NCBI GenBank assembly: GCA_030015575.1
Contig: JASDDO010000006.1
Location: forward strand, 205,163,632 to 205,227,631
Direction: 5' to 3'
Length of the DNA: 64,000 nucleotides
DNA from: Agapanthus africanus
Taxonomy: Eukaryota; Streptophyta; Magnoliopsida; Asparagales; Amaryllidaceae
The position numbers and the translations under genes were made by a program. Below are positions 23,088 to 35,313 of this stretch, in pieces. Each line of letters starts with the position of its first letter. Positions within the stretch are counted from its first letter, which is position 1. The notes below the pieces were generated by a model. It was given only the letters and a program-made list of their open reading frames with translations, made no database searches and was not told the DNA's origin.

Positions 23088-24827
23088 ACTGGGTAGTCTA
23101 CAAGCACATCCTTATACAGGTCCCTAGTCGTAAGATTATCGTGACAGGGCATCGATACTCCAGAGTAGACTGGTGTATACGCTTCTCATCCCTCCAGGAG
23201 AGATGGTCTGTCCCACAACCATCAGTATGTCATACTGGAGATAGTGTACAGGTGTTCGTTAGGTTACGAGTACACTGGACAGGACTCGTCGGGAACTGCT
23301 GGTTGGTACTATACCTATCGTCAGGTAGCAGTTCCCAGGTGACATGAGTACAGCTTAGTCAGTTGACTTGACACTGCTTCGTCGCCTCAAGTGTGTTCCC
23401 ACTGTTCTTCGATTACTACCCAACCACGGCTCTGCTGAGTCATGCAAACAGGTAGTAGTTGGGTGCAGTCTCGAAGAACTTGGAGGCAGTGGCGGTTAGA
23501 TAGGATTCGTCTCTCCCGGTATTGGGGGATGATGTCGCGCTGTGTTCGGAACGCCGTTACACAAAGTCCCTGGCTAGGGCAAATGAGATTTACTGGTAGG
23601 TACTCCAGTAGTTTCTCAAGGTGTTTTGGACTGTACCCCGACACGACTTATACCGCTATTAGGGGTCTGACGCTTGTCGCCCCCTAGGCCCGATATGCGA
23701 CATTCTTAGACGAACAGTCCAGACTGTATGGAGATTGTCATATTCAGGCTCAGTAGGAGTTCGGATGGGTTTTCTTCATCGGCCTTCTTATCGAAATCTA
23801 CCTAGGGACCGTTACGTACAGCTAATACCGCTTGCGGCCTGTGGTTAAACCCACCGCCAGCGTAGTGTCGAGTCTTTTGAGTGCCACACAGAGGGTTTCC
23901 CACCTTTGGGCGAAACGAAGTAGAGGTCGTATGGTTTTACGACAGGGTTCGTTCACATACGCGTACTTGTGCGTGTTTGGTGTTCGGGCGGTGGATACTA
24001 GTGGGTTTTGGTTTAAGCCGTATCCTAGTATTAGATTTTGGATTGGCTTAGTCTCATTGTATTCGTGTTTCTCGGAACACGGATGCGGGTATGTATATAT
24101 GGTTGATAGAAGAAGAGAAGGAGACACCTCATTAGTATTTTGACCATTGACTTGATTAAGGATAATTGTGTCATGGCTAATTGGTTTGACCATTTGACTT
24201 TGTTAACTATGGTTGACTTAGATATTTTTATTGAGCACTAGATATTTTGCTTAGCATTAATTGTGACATGATAATGGTCAAATCAAAATAGCTATCACAA
24301 TTATCCTAATAAAACTAAGTTTTCTCTTTCCTCAAAAGAGAGCTCTCTTCATTATTTTTCATACTCATACTCTCTCTTGGTTTTCTCCTTCTTCCTCTCT
24401 CAATACCCTTGTGTCTCATGAGTTGAGAATCAAGGGTTATTGAGACTTAACCACCAAAATCCTTCTCTACTGACTCTATGTCACTTAGTCTAGCAACCCA
24501 AGTGATCTATTTGCCTCATATTGGAGGTTTAGCTCTAAGTTGGAACTCTTTGGTGGATCTTCTACTACATCTAGAAGCTGACGAGGAGGTGCTTTCCATT
24601 TCACTCCAAGGAGCTTGCAAGGAGAAGGAGGACAGCGGAAAGAAGAGAAGGACTTGGAAATTTTGGTATAATCTTCTTACCGAGTGGATAGTACCTCTAG
24701 TTAGTTTCGTTAGATATGGTTTAGCTAAGATCTTGTGTTTAAGTAAATGTTACCTTTCTTGTAAAAATCATTTTTTAACCCGTTCCGCCTTCCCGCAAAC
24801 CCATGGGGTGTGTAACGTTGAGTTACA
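23088..24827 (+). repeat. Element C 5' LTR, right part
   Basis: Begins at the point of B insertion and ends GTTGAGTTACA, followed by the PBS. 24120-24220 contains five TTGAC(C/T) W-box cores. TTTTG|GTATAAT at 24661-24672 is a candidate splice donor aligned with those of A and D. Confidence 0.85.
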
Positions 24828-24841
24828 GTGGTATCAGAGCC
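24828..24841 (+). other. Element C primer binding site (initiator tRNA-Met)
   Basis: GTGGTATCAGAGCC: one spacer G after the LTR and then a perfect TGGTATCAGAGCC. Confidence 0.88.
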
Positions 24842-25501
24842 AACTAAACCATAGCTAACAGTTTAAACGACAAGTTAAACTACGAAACCGAAACGACCCG
24901 AAAACATCGAAGCCAAGATTCAAGTTTCTGTCGATTTTTAATGAGGCTCTAAAAATTATTTAAACAACTGCAGAGTACTCTTTGAACTGTAAAAAGACCA
25001 CTCACCAAAAATGAGACATTTCCACCCAAAAGTGGCCGGCCACAATGCCCAAAATTCTGGCGAGCTCGGTTCGATTTGAGGGAAATGCTTCGAGTTTTGT
25101 TGTGTGGCTTTGTGACTTGAATCTAGGGCTTCAGGAGTTGTTTGTTTTTGCCAATTTTGATTTTACTGTAAATTCTTTACTGTAGCAAATATCGGGTGTT
25201 TCGAAGTCGCAGTTTAATGTCGTTTAGTGTTTCAAGTTCTGTTTAATGTGTTTGTAAACTTCCGCTAATTGCTATATGTCGGTAGTTGGGGGTTGTACAT
25301 TTCTGTGATGATTATATTGGTTTGTGTATATGAACTTGTTGGATCGTCGTGATGAATAGCCGGGGATGTGAGATGAGGGTTTTCATTCTTTCATTCGATG
25401 TAAAATTTGTAAAGTGGTGTAATATTATTTTTGCGGAGAACATCCGGGTTGAGCTTGTAGGCACCATTGTATTATTTCTTTTACTGTTTTTGCTCCTAGG
25501 A

Positions 25502-25629
25502 TAGACCGAAGGTGAGGTGCACAAACTACCGGGTACTTTGAAGTGCCGATTGGCCTACTCACTTCGTTGAGGGAGGTTGCTTCACTTTGGGTATTTGGTG
25601 GGTAGTTTGCCGCACGCGTAGGGGGTCTA
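25502..25629 (+). ncRNA. Covarying leader stem-loop, element C copy
   Basis: TAGACC at 25502-25507 with GGGTCTA (25623-25629); CAAACTACC (25522-25530) with GGTAGTTTG (25601-25609); GAAGTG (25540-25545) with CACTTT (25583-25588, one G-U). Inner span 88 nt. The outer arm has lost one pair (CCG for CCC). Confidence 0.62.
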
Positions 25630-26183
25630 GGGTGGGGTTTGGCTATTCATCGCGACTGTGTAATCCGTCTTTCATTGCAGGCTCAAACGAAACGCCGATT
25701 CCTAGAATATCCAATGTGTTCATCTATGATCAGGAATGCCTATCATTGCGTCTAACGAATGTATATATCTATATATGATATCTAGTAGACGTTGCTTATG
25801 TTTTGCATCCGCGCTAGTCCAGGCCTCGCTCTGTTGTTAGTTAAGTAACCTAACGGGTGATGACGGGGCCCCGTGGCGAATGCGGATGGCATAAGTGTAT
25901 GTTGTATTTTCGTTGTTTTTTGCAATGGTAAGATTAATTGATGGGACTGCGTTAAAATAATGCTAAGCAAACAAACCAAAGTTGAATCGTTGGAACAATT
26001 TCAAAACAACTCGGTTTTTTCAAAACAGCAGAACTTTTAAAATGCGGAGCTTAAACCACTCCTTTTAAAAGCTATCAGGTTTCTTCGATTTTACCAAGTT
26101 CACTACGTTAACGGTTTCTCCAAAACCATTCGTAGCCCTCCGTCATTTCAGTTAAATATTTAGTAGTATTCAAGCTATGTATT

Positions 26184-26377
26184 TTGACCTTCGCCAAGGC
26201 ATAGTAATTGGTAGCTGCTGAATATTTATCTGTAGCATAGATAGATGCGTTGGTTTGGGATAGTCGTACTGCTATTTTGGCCTTCGTCAAGGGTATGTAC
26301 GGGTGGGTTCAAATTAACCTGGATAATGACGGGTAGAACTTGACATGTGATATATGATATGTTGGCCTTCGTCAAGG
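26184..26377 (+). ncRNA. Triple leader hairpin, element C copy
   Basis: TTGACC-TTC-GCCAAGG (26184-26199), TTGGCC-TTC-GTCAAGG (26277-26292), TTGGCC-TTC-GTCAAGG (26362-26377). The loop is TTC in all three copies and is not found in the other elements. Confidence 0.55.
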
Positions 26378-26842
26378 TCATAAGAGCATCGGGCAAAAAT
26401 ACACATCGGGAGTTTCTAAAGAAACTGAAACTTGCTAGTGTTGCATACTATTTGGAATGTGATAATTTGAGTCCCGATCCTACTGTGAGTATATCTACTC
26501 ATCGGGAGATTTCTTCACTTAACGATCAATGCTATAAACCAAGTAGGTGTCTAGAAAGGCGTTAGCGGGGCTATGCCCCCAGGAAAAAGAGGTTATTTAA
26601 TTAAGGAACTTCACGAAAGCATCGTAAAACCTCTCTCGAAGTACCGGCATTGGCCTGGCTGAACGGTTAAGCAAGTATTGTACAGTGAGATTAAGCCTAC
26701 CTAATTATTCTTTTATGGTTTGAGCAAGCATTCGAGAAACAGTGGGAGCCATCCTGTTTAGATAAACTAAAAACCACTCTAAACTTGCAAGAGCATCATG
26801 CTAAAGTTTTTCTTCTCTCTCTCCTATTTGCAGCGACCAAAC

Positions 26843-27720
26843 ATGACGGGCCTTAAGTTACTATTAGATAAAAATATATTGATAGGGACAAACTATAAAG
26901 ATTGGTTTAAGAATATCAAGATGGCCATCACTTATGACAAGTTGGGGTAAGTCCTTACTACTAAAGTCCTTTCCGTCCCAGGTCCAGAATCCAGTGTCGC
27001 GGATAAGGAAATCCGCAAGACCTGGGAGATTGACTGCGCGAAGGCCAAGTGCCTCGTGCTGGCCTCCATGGATAATGAACATCAGAGGCGGCACAAGAAT
27101 ATGGATCTTGAATCCATATTCCTCCATACCAAGGAATTATATGGAGAGCAATCTCGTATCGCAAGATACGAGACCTCGAAGAAATTATTTCAGGAGAGGT
27201 TGGCCGTCAGATCATCTATAGGGGAACACGTCCTTCAGATGATTGGATACATTGAGGAGCTCGCGGACCTCGGGACCACGTTAGAGAACGAGCTGTATAC
27301 AGACTTGATTCTCCAGTCCCTTCCTTCCACCTACACCCAGTTTATCTTGAATTTTAATATTCAAGGTAAAGAAGTTTATCTTCCGGAACTCCTCAACATA
27401 TTGAGCAGTGCAGAGGGAACCCTGCAGAAAGCCAGGAAACAACCCGCGTTGTTTGTTGGTAGAGCTTCCTCTTCTAGGTCCTAGGCGAAAGCCAAAGGAA
27501 AGAAGAAGAAGGCCCCCACCAAACCGAGAGGAGGTGTTAGTAAGGTGGAAGCCAAGGGAAAGGTAAAAGTGGCAGGACCGACAGTAGTGACGGAAGAATG
27601 CTTCTACGGTCATAAGAAGGGCCATTTGAAGAAAGATTGCAAGGCTTGGAAGGCCAAGAACCAGGACCCGAGTCAAGTTGGGGCTTCGGCTTCAGGTGTG
27701 TTTGTAATTGAAAACTGTCT
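26843..27720 (+). pseudogene. gag: Element C gag remnant
   Basis: ATG opens MTGLKLLLDKN, nine bases after AG|CGACC. Full-length capsid region is recognisable (TYDKLG, DNEHQRRHKNMDLE, RYETSKKLF, QSLPSTYTQFILNFN) but TAA (26948-26950) replaces Tyr and TAG (27482-27484) replaces Lys. The zinc knuckle reads CFYGHKKGHLKKDC (27599-27640): the second Cys is Gly, so metal binding should be lost. Gag continues in the same frame into protease. Confidence 0.85.
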
Positions 27721-30700
27721 GTCAATCAACTCTACTTCCTGGGTATTGGATACCGGATCAGGATCTGATATATGCAATTCTTTGCGGGCACTGAGAAGCC
27801 ACAGAGTTTTGAAGACCGGTGATATGACCCTCAGGGTTGCTAACGGAGCGAAGGTGGATGCTATTTCCGTCGGGGAATATCATCTTGGATTGACGAGTGG
27901 ACATATTTTGGTTTTGCGCAACTGTTTTTGTGTACCTAGTTTGACTTGTAATATTATTTCAGTATCTTTGTTATCAAAAGAAGGTTATGATTTTACATTT
28001 GTAAGCGATGTCGTAAACATCCATCTTAATCATGGTCTGATTAGGTCAGGTACTCTAAACAACGGTATATACGTATTAAACCAACTATAAGTTTTCAATG
28101 TCCAGAACACATATAAAAGAAAGACTCCAGAATTAAATCAAGCTTTCTTATGACATTGTAGACTACGTCACATCAATGAAACAAGAATAACTATGTTACA
28201 TAAAGAAGGATGTTTGGATCCATTCGAATATCAATCTTATGCAACATTTCAATCATGTCTTAAAGGAAAGATGACAAAGACTCCGTTCACTGGACACGGA
28301 GTAAGAGCGAGTGAGCTCTTGGGACTCATACACAGCGACGTGTGTGGTCCAATGTCTACACATGCAAGAAATGGTCATTTCTATTTCATTACTTTTACGG
28401 ATGATTTCTCTAGGTATGGACATATTTTCTTAATGAAACATAAATTCGAGACCTTTGTGAAATTCCAAGAATATAAGAATGAAGTGGAAAAACAAACCGG
28501 CAAAAGTATCAAGACACTGAGATCTGATTGAGGTGGTGAATACTTGATTGCCGAGTTTCTGGATTACTTAAAAGAGAATGGAATTCTCTCTCCGCTTACT
28601 CCTCCATACACATCACAACACAACGGTGTATCGAAGAGAAGGAACCGAACCCTATTGGATATGGTACGTTCCATGATGAGTAATGCTGAGTTACCGCGAT
28701 CATTCTTGGGCTATGCACTAGAATCAGCTGCATATCTTTTGAACAAGGTTCCTACCAAGACTGTGCCTACACTCCATATCAGATGTGGAGTGGGAAGAAA
28801 CCCTAATTTCAGTATTGAAGATATGGGGATGTCCAGCTTTTGTTAAAAAGAAGCATGCGGACAAATTCGAGGCACGCTCGGTACTGTGTAAGTTTATGGG
28901 ATACCCAAAGAACTTCAGGGGGTATCTTTTCTATGACATAGAGGAACAAAAGGTTTTTGTTTCTCGTCATGCCCACTTTCTGGAACATCAGTTTTTAGAA
29001 AAAGAAACAAGTGGGAGCGCAATAGAACTGGAAGAAATTCCAGAACCACAAGTTATTACTGAAAGCTGAGTGGAACCAGTTGTTTCAAATGAACAGGACA
29101 TTCCCGCACCTCTCCGAAGGAGTAGTAGGCTATCTCATCCGCCTGAGAGATACTACGGTTTTCTCGTAGACGGGGATAGAGAGAATTGCATCATTGATAA
29201 TGATGAGCCGACTAACTTCCAACAGGCTATTTAGAGCGCTGACTCGGTAAGATGGCTGGATGCAATGCGGACCGAAATGGAGTCCATGTACACCAACAAA
29301 GTATGGACTTTGGACATTGCTCCAGAAGGGGTAAAACCCGTAGGCTGCAAATGGATCTTTAAAAAGAAGATTGTTGTAGATGGACAGGTTGAAACATATA
29401 AAGGCTAGACTTATTGCAAAGGTTTTTCGTCAAAGATCTGGTTTGGACTATGGCGAAACCTTTTCTCCAGTGGCTATGCTCAAATCCATTCAGATCCTTC
29501 TTGCCATTGCTGCCTTCCACTAATATGAGATTTGGCAGATGGACGTAAAAACTACTTTCCTAAATGGAAATTTAGAAGGGTGTGTCTATGTGGACCAGCC
29601 ATAGGATTTCATTCAGAGTGGGAGCAACGGAAAAGTGTGCAAGTTGCTTAAGTCCATCTATGGACTAAAGCACGCATCGCGGAGTTGGAACATCTGTTTT
29701 GATGAGACAGTCAAAGAATTTGACTTTATCAAAAATCCAGATGAGCCATGCATTTATAGTAAGATTGTAGCACGAACTGTTGTATTCCTCGTCTTGTACG
29801 TAGATGACATTCTCTTGATAGGAAATGACATTCCTATGCTATAATCTGTCAAAGCGTTCTTGTCACACAGGTTCTCCATGAAAGACCTGGGTGATTCCTC
29901 TTACATTCTGGGGATTCAGATCTATCGTGATAGATCTTAAAGAATGTTGGGACTTTCGTTGTCCAGGTACATCGAAACCATACTGAAAAGATTCAGTATG
30001 GATGATTCTAAGCCCGGTAATTTACCGGCTTGTCACGGAATCACCCTCTCCAAAGAGATGTCTCCCAAGACTAATTTGGAAAGGGATCGCATGTCTATTA
30101 TACCCTACGCTTCTGCTGTAGGCTATATAATGTATGCGATGTTGTGTACCAGACAAGATGTTGCTTACGCATTGAGCGTGGTAAGACGGTATCAGTCAAA
30201 CCCTGGGGAGAACAACTGGACAGCAGTACAGAACATTCTCAAGTACCTGAGAAGGACTAAGGATATGTTCTTGGTTTACGGAAGAAAAGACCTCCAGATC
30301 GAGGCCTTTGCTGACTCCAGCTTCCATAGTGACAAGGATGACTCCATGTCCATGTCGGGTTATGTCTTTACCCTCAATGGAGGGGCGGTCTGTTGGAAGA
30401 GTTCCAAGCAGGACACCGTTGCTGACTCAACTATGGAAGCGGAGTATATCGCATCTTCTGATGCCGCAAAAAAAGCAGTCTGGATGAGGAAGTTCTTAAC
30501 AGAACTTCAGGTGGTTCCGTCCATTATTGATCCAATACCTCTGTATTGTGACAACAATAGGGCTATAGCTTTAGCGAAGGAACCCAGGTCCCATCAGAAG
30601 TCCAGACACATCTTGCGGCGGTATCACCTGATCACGGAAATCGTGGATCGCTGGGTGATCGAGGTTCGGAAAGTTGCTACAGAGGACAACACTGCAGATC

Positions 30701-30783
30701 CATTCCGAAAGGCCATCCCTCAGACGCAGTTCGAGAAGCTATTCGAGATGATAGGTCTGCGATATGCCAGCAGATGGCCTTAG
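27721..30783 (+). pseudogene. pol: Element C pol remnant (protease, integrase, RT, RNase H)
   Basis: Protease WVLDTGSGS is intact. Stops: TAA at 28088-28090, TGA for Trp in WHCRL, TGA for Arg in RSDRGGEYL, TGA at 29067-29069, then TAG near 29234, TAA near 29522, TAG near 29602 and TAA near 29841. Two one-base losses near 28770-28815 and a one-base gain near 29402 shift the frame. The integrase Glu is Lys (GVSKRRNRT). RT YVDDILLIGND is kept; the last frame, 29944-30783, holds the RT end and a complete RNase H (EAFADSSF, STMEAEYIA, LYCDNN) up to the natural stop after SRWP. Confidence 0.88.
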
Positions 30784-30785
30784 TG

Positions 30786-30797
30786 CAAGTGGGAGAT
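30786..30797 (+). other. Element C polypurine tract
   Basis: CAAGTGGGAGAT directly before the 3' LTR, preserved although the LTR's first dinucleotide is mutated. Confidence 0.7.
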
Positions 30798-31308
30798 TAT
30801 TAGTGTGATATGCCCTAGAGGCCATTATTCTATAGACTAGCTTGTATATTACATTTTGGAAGCTTGGGATATATACACGGATTTATGACAGTCCTGCCCG
30901 ATATGGTAGTATGCTACTTGGTTTGTATCTATCTTAATATGTGTTTATGTTTCTTTTGACGTATCGCTAATACATATTGATAGAGCCCTTAGGATCTTTG
31001 CTTGACTACCAGCGTTGTGATGGCAGTCACACTAATGGCGGCTGGGTAGTCTACAAGCACATCCTTATACATGTCCCTAGTCGTAGGATTATCGAGACAG
31101 GACATCGATACTCCATAGTAGACTATTGTATATGCTTATCATCCAAGCAGGGGAGATGGTCTGTCCCACAGCCATCAGTACGTCGTACTTGAGATAGTAT
31201 GCAGGTGCTCATTAGGTTACGAGTACACTGGACATGACTCGTCGGGAAATGTTGGTTGGTACTATACCTATCGTCAGGTAACAGTTCCTAGATGACATGA
31301 GCACAGCT
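30798..31308 (+). repeat. Element C 3' LTR, first 511 bp
   Basis: Starts TATTAGTG where intact copies start TGTTAGTG, so the terminal TG is mutated to TA. It runs through the CCTTAGGAT and GGACATCGATACTCC blocks and stops at GCACAGCT, where E begins. Expected target duplication CAGCT (31304-31308). Confidence 0.85.
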
Positions 31309-31511
31309 TGTTAGTTATTTGTATGCCCTAGCGGCCATTACTGTACATGCGATGTATATTGTAGTAGATGCTTGGATAGATATAAGGAGGACTTTCTTGC
31401 TCGACATGATAGTATGCTATCTGGTTGCTCTTTATCTTAACAAGTACACTTATTGTCTCTCTATTACATGTTGATAAAGCCCTTAGGATGAGTACTTGAC
31501 TACCAGGATTA
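31309..31511 (+). mobile_element. LTR-2 fragment E, left end
   Basis: TGTTAGTTATTTGTATGCCC and the following 203 bp match the start of the LTR-2 copies at 11658 and 20878. It ends in the middle of the GACTACCAGGATTA block, where gypsy element G begins. The rest of E must lie right of the window. Whether E is a solo LTR or a full element cannot be seen. Confidence 0.85.
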
Positions 31512-31810
31512 TGTAACACCTTAGGATGTGATTAATGGATAATTATACTTTAATATATGGTTTTTAATAAAAAGTTTACCAAATTGATTTTCAAATATTT
31601 TATCAAATTTAATAAATATTTTATTCGAATTTTCCTAGGCTTGCACATACTTGTGCATGTAAACTAGGGCTTAATTGGGGTTAAACCATGATTAGCAACC
31701 ATGGTGGGTTGACCCATTTTAATTAAGTTATTTGGTTTTGGGTTTTAACTTAGTATGGTTGTTTTTTTTTAAATGGGAAAAGGATTTGAATTTTCTTTTG
31801 TGTTGACTTG

Positions 31811-32080
31811 GTGAGAGAGAGAGAGAGAGAGAGAATGGCATCATGGAATGAGCCATGCCTTCATTAAATGAAGAGAGAGAGAGGGGGGTTGACTCTTTTG
31901 TGCTTCCATTTATTTTGCCTCACTCATTGTTCTCACCACTCTCTCTCATTCTCACACACACAACAACAACACCAGCAGCAACAGAAGGAGCAGCAGCAGC
32001 ACCATCAGTAGCAGCTCCAGCATCAGCATCAGCTCCAGCATCAGCACAGCAGCAGCAGCTCCAGACAGCAATAGCAGCAG
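31811..32080 (+). repeat. Simple repeats in G LTR (GA and CAG-rich)
   Basis: A (GA)n tract at 31811-31834 and a CAG/CAA/CCAG-rich tract at 31960-32080. The partner LTR has both at 55170-55185 and 55310-55430, with different lengths. The alanine/glutamine-rich open frames here are by-products of the repeats. Confidence 0.8.
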
Positions 32081-33239
32081 CAACAACTCTTTTCCTCCTC
32101 TTCTTCTCCTTCTCCTTGCATATAGGATTCCTATGGGGTATAATCTCTGAACTCATTCTTTTGTTTTCTAAACTTATGTGTTTAGTAGCTTTGATTAGTG
32201 CTAAATGTGAGAAATAGTGCACGAAATGGTGTTTTGTGTGAAGTTATGGCCAAGTGATGTTAGTGATGGTTAGACTAACTTAGTTAAGTGTTGTTAGGGC
32301 CACTTAAACCTAGTTAAACCCTACATTTCACCAAAATACCCTAGGTTTCCATTTTGTGCTAAATATAATGTTTTTTAGCAAAACTTGGCCTTTCTGTGAT
32401 CTGCTTTTGACCCGGCTCTTTCAAAGAAAATCTGAGCAAACTGGAGCATGTATACTAGGTCTAGACTACACACACCAAGCACGAACCCCTAACCCCACAC
32501 CCAGGCTGCCGATTTATTCTTTCTGGCCGCAAATTGCAGCCAGATGAGGGAGTTAGGTGTTAAGGTTTTGGCTAGAGGATCTGCTGTATTCTTAGGGTCT
32601 GTGGTATGTGCAATTTTGTAAGTTTTCACCTGTGTTAGAATCTGGAACCATATATCGTTTTTCTAGTACGTTTTGTATGCGCGATACGCGCGATACGTGA
32701 GTGGGTTATTTGTTCCAGCGTATCGCGACGTGTCAGGGTTGTTTTAGACGCGTATACACTCGTTTCAGCGTAACGGACACACGCGCGTTTAGTTCGCGAC
32801 GCGAGTTTCTCGTTTGATTTCGATATCGCGTTTTGCGAGATATTTGCTTATATGGATTCCTAATGTAAACTCCAGGTTCGCAGGAGGGTACGTCGGACGC
32901 CGCAAGGAAGGGGAAGCAAGTGGTCGGCTACACTTAGCACGCGACCAGGTGAGTAGATTTAACATCTACGGAGAAATCGCCCGTATGGTGTTAAGCGTCA
33001 GGGCGTGATAGGATACTTAGTCGTAGATGTTTATGTGTATTATTGTAGCATACCTCCCTTATTGCATATAGAAATGGTAGATATAGAACACTGCACTGAA
33101 ACTAACGGTTAAAACTGCACGAGCACTTTTGTTTTTTACACTCACACCGTTAGTGATTGCCATAACACTTGCACTATAGGATTGCTACGAATTACATATC
33201 GTTTTGATTGCCGCATCATTGATGATTGTCATGACTTGT

Positions 33240-34070
33240 CACATATATTGATATCGTCATACTTGCGCACATGCACACTGTATATTCATACCAGTGCACA
33301 CATATACTGATATCATAATACTTGTGCATATGCACACTGTAAATTCATAACAGTGCACACATATACTGATATCTTCATACTTGCGCACATGCACATTGTA
33401 TATTCATACCAGTGCACACATATAATGATATCTTCATACTTGCGCACATACACACTGTATATTCATACCAGTGCACACATATACTGATATCATCATACTT
33501 GCGCACATGCACACTTTATATTCTTACCAGTGCACACATATAATGATATCTTCATACTTGCGCACATGCACACTGTATATTAATACTAGTGCACACATAT
33601 ATTGATATCATCATACTTGCGCACATGCACACTGTATATTCATACCAGTGCACACATATATTGATATCATCATACTTGGCACATGCACACTGTATATTTA
33701 TACCAGCGCACACATATGTTGAAATCAATATACATGCGCACATGCACACTGTATATTCTTACCAGCGCACACATATATTGATATCATCATACTTGCGCAC
33801 ATGCACACCGCATATTCATACCATACCAGTGCACACATATATTGATATCAACATACTTCCACACATGCACACCGCATATTCATACCAGTGCACACATATA
33901 TTGATATCATCATACTTGCGCACATGCACACCGCATATTCATACCAGTGCACACATATATTGATATCATCATACTTGCGCACATGCACACTGTATATTCA
34001 TACCAGTGCACACATATATTGATATCTTCATACTTGCGCACATGTACACTGTATTTTCATAGTAGTGCTA
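33240..34070 (+). repeat. 59-bp minisatellite in G 5' LTR, about 14 copies
   Basis: Unit contains CATATATTGATATCATCA, TACTTGCGCACATGCAC and TGTATATTCATACCAGTG. Period 59, copies differ by a few bases. The partner LTR has about 15 units (56581-57465). Units are open in several frames, giving spurious reading frames. Confidence 0.9.
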
Positions 34071-34929
34071 CACTCATATTCGCGTATATATCCTTTTGCA
34101 CATCCATATCTACATATGCTACATACATGGATGATATCGATTTGATTTCATGAATAATAAGGACCGCATGAGATATTTTCAAAACTGGATTCTTTTAAAA
34201 GAACGGTTTCCCCTTTTTACTCTTAGTGTCATACGACACCATGCATGGATTTACGCATTGAGTTTGGATTTATGCGATTTATGGATTTGAGAACCGTGGC
34301 TTGATTTTAAGAAAAGACACACTGTTTTAAAAACCCGGTTTCTCTCGATATGATATTTCAGTGCGTCCACCATGAGTTTTCTCGGTTCCAGAGAGCTTGT
34401 GTGAGTATACCCGATTCGAGGAGTGGTAGGCACCGATTGCGGGTACATGGTGGACCCAGTACGGTACCCCGGGGCAAGAAGACTCGTATTGTTAGACGGT
34501 GAGCCCGGCGGAGAGACTACTACCTACCGGTGATTGGTTGGACCTGGCGGTTATCCGGAGGATACCGACCGGAGTCGATAGATGGATACGGGATGACGCG
34601 TACTGCCGGGGCCGAGGGCCGATTCAGCAGACGGAGCCCGTGGGCCGATCCGATTGGACGGAGCCCGATACTTGAGGATTTGCGTGTCGATACTAGACAG
34701 GACTATTTTATGATATTTCGAGTGCCGATGTTGGGCACTCACGATTCTATGAGATTTACTGGATTTGATGGCCGATGAGGATGACGGAGCCTGAGTTTTA
34801 CTGGGATTTGGGTGTATTGATGGACATCGATTATTTTCCACGTTGACATTCCGTGTAGATGTTATTTATTCCCATGCTCAGCATTCAGTATTATACATCT
34901 CATCCTGTACCTGTAGTACCTTATAGAGT

Positions 34930-35150
34930 ACATATGCTATGCACGACTATTGCATACCCTGCTCACCCTGTATAGATGTTGTTAGATTGCACTTGCTATG
35001 CACGACTATTGCATACCCTGCTCACCCTCTATAGATGTTATTAGATTGCATTTGCTATGCACGATTATGGCATACCCTGCTCATCATATAGAGATGTTAT
35101 CAGATCGCACTTGTCGCATGATTATGGCTCATCCAGCTCATCATATAGTT
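34930..35150 (+). repeat. Tandem repeat of about 63 bp in G 5' LTR
   Basis: Three to four diverging copies with CTATGCACGACTATTGC and ATACCCTGCTCACC. Not seen in the 3' LTR because F interrupts that LTR before this point. Confidence 0.75.
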
Positions 35151-35313
35151 GTTATCTGTTGGCATAAGTAAGAGTATCGCAGCACGTGCATACTCACGAT
35201 TAGCTTTATATGTTATCTATTATTCATGAGTTGGCAACCCACCCCCGTTATGCTTGCAGGTTGCCCCTCGGCGTAGTCGTGGCTGGCTGTTTTATTGCAT
35301 CTTTTGATACAGA

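Larger units (their letters stand above)
24842..26842 (+). promoter_or_regulatory. Element C leader
   Basis: No gene. Contains the palindrome TGGCCGGCCA (25033-25042, 206 nt after the LTR), the covarying stem-loop (25502-25629), a second hairpin (GCCTCG with CGGGGC, near 25823-25869), the triple hairpin (26184-26377), and a CT tract ending TTGCAG at 26833 followed by CGACC. Confidence 0.72.
23088..31308 (+). mobile_element. Copia element C (LTR-1 subfamily), outermost element, both LTRs broken
   Basis: Angela/BARE-type element with the right part of its 5' LTR (23088-24827), PBS, leader, gag-pol (26843-30783), polypurine tract and the first 511 bp of its 3' LTR (30798-31308). B interrupts the 5' LTR and E interrupts the 3' LTR. 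It is older than B and E and carries the most stops among the LTR-1 copies. Confidence 0.85.

Noticed and set aside
31855..32217. Ala/Gln-rich open frames at 31855-32217 and 55246-55518 as a transcription-factor-like gene
   Set aside because: They translate the CAG/CAA simple repeat of the G LTR and change frame and length between the two LTRs.
33240..34070. CRISPR-like regular repeats
   Set aside because: The array is a plain tandem minisatellite with no unique spacers, lies in a plant retrotransposon LTR and has no cas genes.
33589..34153. Long His/Ile/Tyr-rich open frames over the 59-bp repeat, also at 56694-57548
   Set aside because: They exist because the repeat unit lacks stops in several frames; the frame changes meaning in every unit because 59 is not a multiple of three.
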